This document shows positions 1-6,076 of a stretch of DNA of 6,113 nucleotides, in pieces. Each line of letters begins with the position of its first letter. The first letter of the stretch is position 1. A program made the translations under genes and the position numbers. Where the stretch lies: the NCBI GenBank assembly GCA_050740975.1, contig JBOIEE010000190.1, positions 1 through 6,113 of the forward strand, in the 5' to 3' direction. The notes below the pieces were generated by a model. The model saw only the letters and a program-made list of their open reading frames with translations, was not told where the DNA came from and ran no database searches. The DNA comes from JBOHHR01 sp050740975. GTDB taxonomy: Bacteria > Pseudomonadota > Gammaproteobacteria > JBOHHR01.

Positions 1-538
1 GCGGTTCTACGCCCCCATAGCGCGCCCGGCGGCGGCGCTGGCGATCGCGACGAGCAAGCCGCAAAAGGATTGGATCCCTGAGCGCTGGGCTACGCTCGTC
101 GACGCACTGTCCGCCGACTACGGCCTGCAGCCGGTGCTCGTCGGCGGACGGTCGGTGCGGGAGCTGCACGCCGAGGAGGTCATCCTGCGGCGCGCTAGGC
201 ACCGGCCCCTCTCGGCGCTCGGCTGCGGGCTGCGCAAGCTCGTCAGCGTTCTCGATGGCGCGGCGCTGGTCATCGCCCCCGACACCGGTCCGCTGCACAT
301 GGCCGTCGCCCTCGACCGCCCCGTGATCAGCTTGATGGGCTACACCAACCCCAAGCGCACGGGACCCTATTGCAAGTTTCCCGATCTCATCGTCGACGCC
401 TACGGCGATCCGGGCGAGCCGTACCCGATCTCGATGGAGACGCGCCCCGATCGCATGCCGCGGATCCGGGTGCGCGACGTGCTCGACAAGGTGGACCGGT
501 GGCGGGCGCAGTACCGCGATCGCCGCAGAGTGATATGA
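1..538 (+). CDS. Glycosyltransferase family 9 protein, C-terminal part (5' end outside window)
   Basis: The frame is open from base 2 to the TGA at 536-538, giving 178 codons, so the gene begins left of the window; the internal ATG at 134 is not the start. Visible family 9 features are an ATSKPQKDWIPERWATLVDAL-like stretch (bases about 41-106), where the donor domain begins, then VLVGG, then the nucleotide-binding motif APDTGPLHMAVALDRP (about 275-322) followed by MGYTNPKRTGPY. Family 9 enzymes move sugars, typically heptose from ADP-heptose, onto lipopolysaccharide or related glycans at the inner face of the cytoplasmic membrane. The acceptor cannot be told from this half. The gene is much richer in GC, especially at third codon positions, than everything to the right. 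It converges on waaF, another family 9 member, but the two are clearly different genes. Its stop overlaps a following ATG (ATGA), which suggests an operon. Family call firm, substrate unknown. Confidence 0.88.
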   Translation, partial: RFYAPIARPAAALAIATSKPQKDWIPERWATLVDALSADYGLQPVLVGGRSVRELHAEEVILRRARHRPLSALGCGLRKLVSVLDGAALVIAPDTGPLHMAVALDRPVISLMGYTNPKRTGPYCKFPDLIVDAYGDPGEPYPISMETRPDRMPRIRVRDVLDKVDRWRAQYRDRRRVI

Positions 539-588
539 CGTCATCGGGACTCACGGAGAAACCGGTGCGCGCTGCGGGACCTTGGATC
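535..588 (+). pseudogene. 5' fragment of a downstream gene, possibly a DegT/DnrJ/EryC1-type aminotransferase
   Basis: An ATG at 535-537 overlaps the TGA of the upstream glycosyltransferase (ATGA), the usual sign of translational coupling. The first 18 residues include EKPVRAAGPWI, which recalls the N-terminus of some sugar aminotransferases of the DegT/DnrJ/EryC1 family (KPV.AAGPSI followed by an EI.YV helix). The expected continuation is absent. After about base 588 the frame runs through sequence that makes better sense on the other strand and stops at 700-702. I read this as a gene start cut off at a junction. The family resemblance rests on about 11 residues and is tentative; the ATGA overlap is directly visible. 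An alternative is that nothing is encoded here and the overlap is chance. Confidence 0.3.
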
Positions 589-617
589 ATCGGGGCAGAG
601 GATACGGATCGCGGCTG
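589..617. other. Putative rearrangement or assembly junction
   Basis: Left of this interval lie very GC-rich plus-strand genes; right of it lies minus-strand sequence of ordinary composition belonging with waaF. Both flanking genes keep only their 5' parts and point at each other. No transposase, terminal inverted repeat or target duplication is visible. GATC occurs at 585-588 and 607-610, so a ligation artefact at such a site is one possible explanation; a real deletion or recombination is another. The exact breakpoint cannot be placed by eye. Confidence 0.45.
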
Positions 618-749
618 TACCCGATTTAGGGTATCGTCCTCGCTTAGCCCCACCGCTACCACGAATTCATCGCAAAGCGGTAAGGCAGAAACAAATGCAT
701 AACCGAGCGTTGCTCCATTGCGGATAAAAGTGAAACCGCTAGCACGCAC
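618..749 (-). pseudogene. 5' fragment of a family-2-like glycosyltransferase
   Basis: Read on the minus strand from a GTG at 749, the frame gives VRASGFTFIRNGATLGYAF, then LPLCDEFVVAVG and SEDDTLNRV. This is the start of a known kind of GT-A glycosyltransferase, which usually reads SGFTFIRNA..LGYPFVES..S.LPLCDEFVVAVGDSEDGT. In that family the latter part is the beta strand and loop leading to the metal and nucleotide site. About four residues between GYAFV and SALPL look missing compared with relatives, which may be a small in-frame deletion. After about base 618 the resemblance ends and the frame runs antisense through the GC-rich segment. The fragment starts 17 bases after the waaF stop, or at a TTG (770) overlapping it, so it was probably the next gene of a waaF operon. 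No good ribosome-binding site is visible. The protein cannot be functional as it stands. Confidence 0.6.
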
Positions 750-766
750 GGGTGTGGCTTTGAAGC

Positions 767-1786
767 TCAATGGAGTCGCTTTAGAGCCGCCATCACCCGC
801 TCGGGTTTGAGCGTCCTCAGGCAATCAAGATGCCCCAAGGGGCAAATCGGTTTAAAGCAAGGACTGCAGGAAAGCCCCAAGTATTCGATTCGAGCATTGC
901 GGTTCAGGGGAGGGGTAAAACGCGGATCTGAGGATCCGTACAGCGCGACGAGCGGGCGATTGAGGGCCGAGGCCACATGCATTAAACCCGAATCATTGCT
1001 CAGTACGGCGGAGGCCAGGGACAGCAGATCAATGGCCTGGCCGAGAGTGGTGCGTCCGGCTAAGTTTACACAACCGTGACCCACACTGTCGCAAACCCTG
1101 CGGGCTACTTCTGCATCCCGTTCCGAACCGAATACCCACACCGCCCAGCCCTGAGCCCGCTTGCGTCGGGCGATTTCAGCAAAATACTCCGGCGGCCAGC
1201 GCTTGGCCGGCCCAAACTCAGCCCCCGGGCACAGGGCGAGCAGGCGCCGGGATCGTTCCAGACCTAGAGCCTTAAGGCTGCACGCCACAGAACTCGGCTC
1301 GACTTTCAGGTCTGGTAACGGAAAGGTTTCGGGAGGCGAAGCGTCCGAGGGCAGCCCGAGAGCCACGAAGCGCTGCACCGTCATCTTCAAACGGCTCTTA
1401 TCCAAGCGCCGCACGTCATTGAGCACGCCCCAACGCCCCTCGCCTAGGTAACCCGTGCGGCGCGGGATGCGGGCCCAGAAAGGCACCAAAGCCGATTTAA
1501 ACGAATTGGGCAACACGATGCTCCAGGAATAGCCCAAGGCGCGCAGACTCCGTCCGAACCGATAACGCCCCGCCAGATTTAGGTCACCGTGTCCCCAGGG
1601 CAATTCGCGAGCGCTGCGCACCTCCGGCATGCGGGCCAGCAAAGGCAGGCTCCAGGCCGGGGCGAGCACGTCGATGGCGAGATCAGAATGCTGTTTGAGC
1701 AACAAGCAAAACAAGCTCTGCGCCATGACCATGTCCCCAACCCAGGCCGGACCGACGATGAGCACCTGTTGGGCTTGGGTGGTCAT
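767..1786 (-). CDS. waaF: ADP-heptose:LPS heptosyltransferase II
   Basis: This enzyme adds the second L-glycero-D-manno-heptose to the first heptose of the lipopolysaccharide inner core, using ADP-heptose, at the cytoplasmic face of the inner membrane. From the ATG at 1786 the protein has 339 residues, close to the usual 340-350. Visible WaaF features are VGPAWVGDM (residues 11-19) at the acceptor domain, VLAPAW, ARMPEV, the diagnostic LPNSFKSALVPFWA, RTGYLGE, CPGAEFGPAKRW (186-197) at the start of the donor domain, and NDSGLMHVASALNRP (about 264-278) for ADP-heptose binding. The C-terminal CSPCF...CPLGH.DCL pattern is shared by many non-enteric WaaF proteins. The frame stays open to an ATG at 1870, with another at 1837, but homology begins just after 1786 and a promoter-like extended -10 lies at 1828-1836, so I chose 1786. 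No strong ribosome-binding site precedes any candidate. A broken glycosyltransferase start follows downstream. Confidence 0.93.
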   Translation of the reverse strand: MTTQAQQVLIVGPAWVGDMVMAQSLFCLLLKQHSDLAIDVLAPAWSLPLLARMPEVRSARELPWGHGDLNLAGRYRFGRSLRALGYSWSIVLPNSFKSALVPFWARIPRRTGYLGEGRWGVLNDVRRLDKSRLKMTVQRFVALGLPSDASPPETFPLPDLKVEPSSVACSLKALGLERSRRLLALCPGAEFGPAKRWPPEYFAEIARRKRAQGWAVWVFGSERDAEVARRVCDSVGHGCVNLAGRTTLGQAIDLLSLASAVLSNDSGLMHVASALNRPLVALYGSSDPRFTPPLNRNARIEYLGLSCSPCFKPICPLGHLDCLRTLKPERVMAALKRLH

Positions 1787-1827
1787 GTGAGCGTTAGGTG
1801 TGGGTGTGGTAGCAACGATGTTCTGGT

Positions 1828-1858
1828 ATTTTAGCATCGGAGCGCATACGGCTGTCTG
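1828..1858 (-). promoter_or_regulatory. Candidate waaF promoter with extended -10
   Basis: On the minus strand TGCTAAAAT (1836-1828) matches an extended -10 element (TGnTATAAT) at all but one base. CAGACA at 1858-1853 matches four of six bases of the -35 consensus, with a rather long 19-base spacer. Transcription would begin near 1821, leaving a leader of about 35 bases before the ATG at 1786. This agrees with that ATG rather than 1837 or 1870 as the waaF start. Motif match only. Confidence 0.35.
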
Positions 1859-1870
1859 ACGTAAGCGCAT

Positions 1871-2400
1871 CGACCTAGGAGATCATTCGGGTGAGCTTGC
1901 TTCATCAGCGGTAGGACACAGTTTTGAGAAACCGTATACTACTAGTTGTTTCCTTCGGAGTGAAAGTCGTCCGAACCCAAGCACTCAATCTGGTCAGGAT
2001 ATACCGGAGCTCTCAACGTTGGATTTCGGCACTTTGGAACAGACTTTCGTGCGTTTCATGCAGTTCCTGTAGAAGGGGCTGAGGCCCTGGTGCTCCGAGG
2101 CGGTTTGAATTGCGTTCGTCGGCACAAGCCCCCCATCTTTTGCGAGATCGCCCCTGGGCACCCGGAACGGCTCGGATTAACCATGGGGCCTCGCTTGGCG
2201 CCGAATGTTCCTTCCCGACCTTCAAGCGGGCGAGATGATTGAGGCTTGCGAGGCCTGTCTTCCGCAACTCGCGGACTATCTGTTCTTGCACCCCGATAAT
2301 TGCGTCCATTTGATCTAGGGTTCACGATGATGCGGCAAGCACCCCAACGCTTTCTATGCTCCAATGGCACATAGCAAATGAATAGGCAGCGTGGGCCAAG
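1871..2400. other. 530-base stretch with no recognised gene
   Basis: This separates the divergent waaF and FkbM-type genes. Two overlapping minus-strand frames are open (2309-2013 and 2370-2056), but neither protein resembles a family I know and neither has a convincing start signal. A TATACT box lies at 1935-1940 on the plus strand without a matching -35, more than 450 bases from the next gene. CGGCACAAGCCCCCCATC (2120-2137) and GCGGCAAGCACCCCAAC (2332-2348) are loosely alike. The stretch could hold decayed coding or insertion-sequence material, but I see no transposase motif and no clear terminal repeats. Confidence 0.4.
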
Positions 2401-3321
2401 ATGATGGATCCAGCCTATCTATTTCATATGTCTAGCGGCTCACTGCGCGGCTTCGCGTATATGGGGCTGCTCGCAACGTTTTGCATCAAGCTGATAGCCC
2501 GGCCTGCTCCTCGTTTCCGGCTTTTATTCAACCGGTTGAAACATTTGTTTTACCGGTTTATCGCCCATAAGAAATTCTTAGTGGCGGACTGCCCTAAGTA
2601 CGGGCTTAAATTCAAATTCTTTATCCGCGATGGCGTGGGCAGAGATATTTACTACAAGTACGGGGTCTACTCCGAGGATTTTATTACCGATCACCTCTTG
2701 AAAAACCTGGACTTAAAAGACGAGGATCTGGTCATCGATATCGGCAGCAACATCGGCTGGTATTCCTTAGTGCTCTCCGCTCAGGCTCGCCCCACCGTGC
2801 TTTCCTTAGAACCCGACCCCTTAAACTTCTCGCTGCTGGAACACAACGTCCAGATCAACGGGCGCCAGAACATACGGTGTTACAATGTGGCCGTCGACAA
2901 AGAAGAGTCGGTAAAAACATTGCACCTCTACAAGAGCTACAACCTCGGCAGGCATTCGTTTATACCCCATGAGAAATCCACCGGATCCGTTGGGGTAAAA
3001 ACGGTGGTGCTGGATAAATTGCTATATGAACTGGGATTAGAGGGAGCGCCGGTGAGGTTCTTAAAGATCGACATCGAAGGGTACGAGTACCCTGCTTTGC
3101 TTGGGGCGGAGAAAACCTTGCGCAATACCTTCCTCGTGCTCAGCGAATTCTCACCCTCGGCCATGAAAACGATCGAGCAAAACCCCATGGACCTGGTTCG
3201 TTACCTGCGGAACCTCGGATTTACCCCAGCGCACTTCGAGCAGAGCGGTTTATCCGCCTGCGATTTCCCCTCTATGATTCAATCGCAGAATGTTTTCAAC
3301 CTGTTATGGCGGCGTGTTTGA
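2401..3321 (+). CDS. FkbM family SAM-dependent methyltransferase
   Basis: The 306-residue protein is a class I methyltransferase of the FkbM family, which puts methyl groups on hydroxyls of sugars, polyketides and similar substrates. The SAM-binding motif I is VIDIGSNIGWYS (residues 111-122), the acidic end of the second strand is SLEPDP (135-140), and the family's hallmark FLKIDIEGYEYPALLGAE follows from residue 220. The N-terminal 60 residues are basic with a hydrophobic stretch (about 17-33) that could tether the protein to the membrane. Two ATG codons sit in tandem at 2401 and 2404; neither has a clear ribosome-binding site, and ATGs at 2428 or 2461 cannot be excluded. With waaF and glycosyltransferase fragments nearby, methylation of a surface glycan is a reasonable guess, but FkbM enzymes are diverse and the substrate cannot be read from the sequence. 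It runs convergent with the broken membrane-protein gene, 49 bases away. Confidence 0.88.
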   Translation: MMDPAYLFHMSSGSLRGFAYMGLLATFCIKLIARPAPRFRLLFNRLKHLFYRFIAHKKFLVADCPKYGLKFKFFIRDGVGRDIYYKYGVYSEDFITDHLLKNLDLKDEDLVIDIGSNIGWYSLVLSAQARPTVLSLEPDPLNFSLLEHNVQINGRQNIRCYNVAVDKEESVKTLHLYKSYNLGRHSFIPHEKSTGSVGVKTVVLDKLLYELGLEGAPVRFLKIDIEGYEYPALLGAEKTLRNTFLVLSEFSPSAMKTIEQNPMDLVRYLRNLGFTPAHFEQSGLSACDFPSMIQSQNVFNLLWRRV

Positions 3322-3370
3322 AATGCCATAGCGCCCTGGGTCAGTCAGTCGACGGTTCTACTGGCCGAAA

Positions 3371-3840
3371 TCATAAGCAGCGTCCCTCATAGCTGTATAT
3401 CGATTTGATGACGACCTTACTGATCGAGATCAGGGGGCCAAGGAACATAAAGGCGATGACCGGAATTCCGACCACCAAAAGCAGGTAGTTATGCCAGGCC
3501 GGCTCTAACCCCTCTTTGAAGAAGGAAAGCACAAAGAGCACAGCGGGGTCAAGATGTAGTTGATTAGGAGCAAGGTGTCGGGGATGAGTTGCAAGTTCTT
3601 TTTTAGATCGAACGATTGTAGATTAACTTGCAGCATATCCTGTGTCGCGAGTTTCTTAAAAAAATTATAAATGACGTAAACCAGGTTGGCGATGCGAAGG
3701 AAAACCAGGAATAGCAGGGCGTAACCAAGCAAAAGCACCCACAGCCGCGCGGCGAGCCAGCTTTTCCAGGCGTGATCCGTGTCCCATTTGGTCCAGTTGT
3801 CGTGCGCCCCGTCGGCGAGTTTGACGGTGAGTTCGGCTTG
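3371..3840 (-). pseudogene. Membrane protein gene, frameshifted and lacking a start
   Basis: Read on the minus strand, the frame after the TAG at 3841-3843 begins QAELTVKLADGAHDNWTKWD and runs through a long hydrophobic segment (WVLLLGYALLFLVFLRI) to LLLINYILTP. It then ends at a premature TAG near 3507. One frame over, the protein continues sensibly from about base 3545: AVLFVLSFFKEGLEPAWHNY, then LLLVVGIPVIAFMFLGPLI, ending RCL with a TGA at 3371-3373. Joining them needs one base restored near the GGGG run at 3545-3548, giving about 156 residues with three likely membrane segments. No ATG opens the frame; the only in-frame alternative seen is a GTG at 3738 inside the first membrane segment. 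The N-terminus may therefore be lost too. It lies 39 bases after the Anbu gene on the same strand and was probably its operon partner. I do not recognise the family. A sequencing error in the G run could explain the frameshift but not the missing start. Confidence 0.6.
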
Positions 3841-3882
3841 CTAAGCAGGGACGAGACCCCGCGCGCTTAAGCTCGTAGCCGA

Positions 3883-4641
3883 TCAGCGATAAACGGCGGT
3901 TTGTCCGCCGGATGGCTGCTCTCTGGCCCTGGCCCAGGCGATCGGCGGGAGACTGCGAAAAGCTTCCTTTAAGCGTTCATCCCAACACTTACGCAGCTCG
4001 CGCAGATAGGGGCTGTCGTCATCCAAACGAATGCGGTGCTCGAGTAAAAGGCTGTCTCTGCGGTACAACGACAGTTCTATCGGAGGACCCACAGTGACGT
4101 TGCTGCGCATGGTGGAGTCCATGGAGACCAACGAGCACAAGGCCGCAGTCTCCAGGGACGTCTCCGGGGTAATGATGCGGTCCAATATCGGCTTTCCGTA
4201 CTTGCTCTCGCCGACCTGCAAATAAGGCGTATCTGCAGATGTGGTGATGTGATTGCCCTCCGGATAGACAAAAACCACCGCGGGTTTATTCTTACCTACC
4301 TGCCCTCCCACCAGAAAGCTTGCTTCGTAACCCGAACCGCTGCCGTGTTTGGCCTGCTGCTTCGCGCTCAGCGAGCCCAGATAGTCCGCCGCCTCCGCGA
4401 TATCACCCACCGACAGCAGACTGACTTTGGCATCGCCGGCCATGTCCCGTCGCAGCCGGTCCAGCACCGCTTGTGTGGTCGCTAGATTGCCCGAGGTCAG
4501 CAACACAAACTGCCTATCGCCATCCTTACCAAAGGTGTGCATCTTGCTATAGGTGCTCACCCGATCCACTCCCGCATTGGTACGAGAGTCTGAGGTAAAG
4601 ACCAACCCGTCTTCGAGCGCAATGGCCACACAGTATGTCAT
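3883..4641 (-). CDS. Anbu-type proteasome-like peptidase (ancestral beta subunit)
   Basis: The product has 252 residues from the ATG at 4641, the size expected of Anbu, a bacterial relative of proteasome and HslV subunits in the Ntn-hydrolase superfamily. It begins MTYCVAI, so removal of the initiator methionine would expose Thr as the catalytic N-terminal nucleophile, with no propeptide. In Thr1 numbering the proteasome-type Asp17 lies in SDSRTNAGVD and the conserved Lys32 in TYSKMHTFG. Also seen are LLTSGNLATTQ, FLVGGQVG and YLQVGESKYGKPILDR, all typical of Anbu. The C-terminal tail after about residue 240 is divergent. The frame is open to 4833, inside aroC, but only the 4641 start puts Thr at the N-terminus; the ATG at 4653 would not. 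The gene follows aroC by 53 bases and probably shares its transcript. Known Anbu proteins form open or spiral rings; substrates are unsettled. The transglutaminase-like and ATP-grasp genes often found with Anbu are absent from this window. Confidence 0.92.
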   Translation of the reverse strand: MTYCVAIALEDGLVFTSDSRTNAGVDRVSTYSKMHTFGKDGDRQFVLLTSGNLATTQAVLDRLRRDMAGDAKVSLLSVGDIAEAADYLGSLSAKQQAKHGSGSGYEASFLVGGQVGKNKPAVVFVYPEGNHITTSADTPYLQVGESKYGKPILDRIITPETSLETAALCSLVSMDSTMRSNVTVGPPIELSLYRRDSLLLEHRIRLDDDSPYLRELRKCWDERLKEAFRSLPPIAWARAREQPSGGQTAVYR

Positions 4642-4694
4642 GCACGCATCCATCAAGTTAAGCGAGATTAGGTTACGTGCAGTGGGAGAACCGG

Positions 4695-5798
4695 TCAAGG
4701 AACAGATCGCGCCGGGATCACGGGGGTCTTCGAACGCACGTCCATATTCTGGGCACGGTGGCGCAGGGCGTGGTCCATGAGCACCAGCGCCAGCATGGCC
4801 TCGGCGATGGGTGTGGCGCGGATCCCGACACAAGGATCGTGACGCCCGTGGGTCACCACCTCAACCGGCTCGCCTCGGACATTGACGGTGCGTCCCGGCA
4901 GGCGAATGCTGGATGTGGGCTTTAGGGCAATACCCACTTCGATATCCTGTCCGCTGGAAATACCGCCTAAAATTCCTCCCGCGTTATTGCTGGTAAAACC
5001 CTGGGGGGTGATTTCGTCTCGGTGTTGAGTTCCCTTCTGAGCCACCGAGCTAAATCCGGCGCCAATTTCCACCCCTTTAACCGCATTGATGCTCATCATC
5101 GCCTTGGCGATGTCGGCATCCAAACGATCGAACACGGGCTCCCCCCAACCCGGGGGAACGCCTGACGCGACGACCTTGATGCGGGCTCCAATCGAGTCGC
5201 CCTCTTTGCCTAAGGCTTGCATGTAAGCCTCCAATTCCGCGACTTTTTCACCATCGGGACAGAAAAAAGGGTTTTGCTCCACTTCATCCCAATGGCGAAA
5301 GCTGATGCTAATCGGCCCGAGCTGTGATACGTACCCACGCACCAACACTCCATACCGTTCGTTCAAATACTTCTTGGCTATGCCGCCCGCCGCCACCCGC
5401 ATGCAGGTCTCGCGCGCGGAAGCCCTTCCTGCCCCGCGGTAATCGCGCAGACCGTATTTTTGCTGGTAGGTATAGTCGGCATGCCCGGGGCGGAACCGAT
5501 CCCCAAGGTTTGCGTAGTCTTTGGACCGTTGATCGGTGTTCTCGATGAGCAGCCCAATCGAGGTCCCGGTGGTCTGACCTTCAAATACGCCGGATAGGAT
5601 CCGCACCTGGTCTCCCTCCCGGCGCTGCGTGGTATAACGGGATTGGCCCGGCTTGCGCCGATCGAGATCGCGCTGCAGATCCGCTTCGCAAAGCATCAAC
5701 CCCGGCGGGCAACCGTCTACCACGCATCCGTAGGCCGGACCGTGACTCTCACCGAAGGTGGTCACGGTAAACAGGGTTCCAAACGTGTTTCCAGACAT
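4695..5798 (-). CDS. aroC: Chorismate synthase
   Basis: Chorismate synthase makes chorismate from 5-enolpyruvylshikimate 3-phosphate, the last common step to aromatic amino acids, folate and quinones; it is cytoplasmic, tetrameric and needs reduced FMN. The protein has 367 residues (the enteric enzyme has about 361). It begins MSGNTFGTLFTVTTFGESHG, and the first signature GESHG...G...DG.PPG spans residues 16-33. RRKPGQSRYTTQRRE (47-61) carries Arg48 and Arg54 of the cofactor site. RPGHADYTY (103-111), GAGRASARET (122-131), SINAVKGVEIG, NNAGGILGGISSG, KPTSS and GRHDPCVGIRATPIAEAM (from 318) follow in order, so all conserved active-site blocks are intact. The ATG at 5798 fits family alignment exactly. 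No ribosome-binding site precedes it; instead a TATAAT box sits only nine bases upstream. The gene appears to lead a unit with the Anbu gene. Confidence 0.98.
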   Translation of the reverse strand: MSGNTFGTLFTVTTFGESHGPAYGCVVDGCPPGLMLCEADLQRDLDRRKPGQSRYTTQRREGDQVRILSGVFEGQTTGTSIGLLIENTDQRSKDYANLGDRFRPGHADYTYQQKYGLRDYRGAGRASARETCMRVAAGGIAKKYLNERYGVLVRGYVSQLGPISISFRHWDEVEQNPFFCPDGEKVAELEAYMQALGKEGDSIGARIKVVASGVPPGWGEPVFDRLDADIAKAMMSINAVKGVEIGAGFSSVAQKGTQHRDEITPQGFTSNNAGGILGGISSGQDIEVGIALKPTSSIRLPGRTVNVRGEPVEVVTHGRHDPCVGIRATPIAEAMLALVLMDHALRHRAQNMDVRSKTPVIPARSVP

Positions 5799-5807
5799 AA
5801 GTTCGGC

Positions 5808-5813
5808 ATTATA
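5808..5813 (-). promoter_or_regulatory. -10 box for aroC, giving a near-leaderless start
   Basis: On the minus strand a perfect TATAAT occupies 5813-5808, nine bases before the aroC ATG at 5798. Initiation about seven bases downstream would leave a leader of roughly three bases. The -35 region is poor: the best candidate, CTGATC, needs a 19-base spacer and matches three bases. The box could be chance, but it coincides with the absence of a ribosome-binding site. Confidence 0.4.
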
Positions 5814-6048
5814 GTCGTTCCGGGGTGGCTGGGATCAGCGGGTAGGAACTTGCGGTGCTTGACCGCAGCATCAGCAAGCAGGTGGCGAAGAAGCTCGCGG
5901 CGCGGAGATCTTCCTAGATCCAGCGCCAACACTTTGATCTCAGCGAGATCCGGATGGGCTCGCTTTGAGTAGGGGAAAGAGCTGAGACACTCGTCTTTTT
6001 TCCGAAGGCAAAGGAGCGAAATCTGCATGAATGGTCTTGTCGGGGGGA

Positions 6049-6070
6049 ATATCACGTATTGCGATATACT
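6049..6070 (+). promoter_or_regulatory. Inverted repeat and -10 box before the higB-like gene
   Basis: ATATCAC (6049-6055) and GCGATAT (6061-6067) form an inverted repeat with six of seven positions paired and a five-base spacer. A TATACT box (6065-6070) overlaps its right arm and ends six bases before the ATG at 6077, so transcription could begin at or next to the start codon. Such a repeat over the -10 is where a HigA-type antitoxin would be expected to bind and repress. No good -35 is seen; TTGTCG at 6037 is too far. Confidence 0.45.
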
Positions 6071-6076
6071 CCGTTC

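Noticed and set aside
535..544. ATGACGTCAT, a perfect 10-base palindrome at the stop of the first gene
   Set aside because: It is short, coincides with the ATGA overlap, and nothing else suggests an operator there.
387..824. A 145-codon minus-strand open frame taken as one gene
   Set aside because: Only its middle (618-749) looks like a protein family. The right part overlaps the waaF C-terminus and the left part runs antisense to the GC-rich glycosyltransferase, where high GC keeps frames open.
1..1786. The two family 9 glycosyltransferases as a recent duplication
   Set aside because: Their motifs differ throughout (APDTGPLH versus SNDSGLMH; MGYTNPKRTGPY versus YGSSDPRFTPPL) and so does base composition; they are distant family members only.
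2013..2370. Two overlapping minus-strand open frames of about 100 codons
   Set aside because: No family resemblance, no convincing start signals, and composition rich in Arg/Pro/Ser as in chance frames. Kept only as part of the unexplained intergenic stretch.
3322..3370. Possible bidirectional terminator between the convergent FkbM-type gene and the broken membrane-protein gene
   Set aside because: No GC-rich hairpin followed by a T run is visible on either strand.
3505..3738. A 77-residue membrane protein starting at the GTG at 3738
   Set aside because: The start falls inside a membrane segment, the frame is sensible for 34 codons upstream, and the C-terminus continues in the next frame. 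A frameshifted longer gene explains the sequence better.
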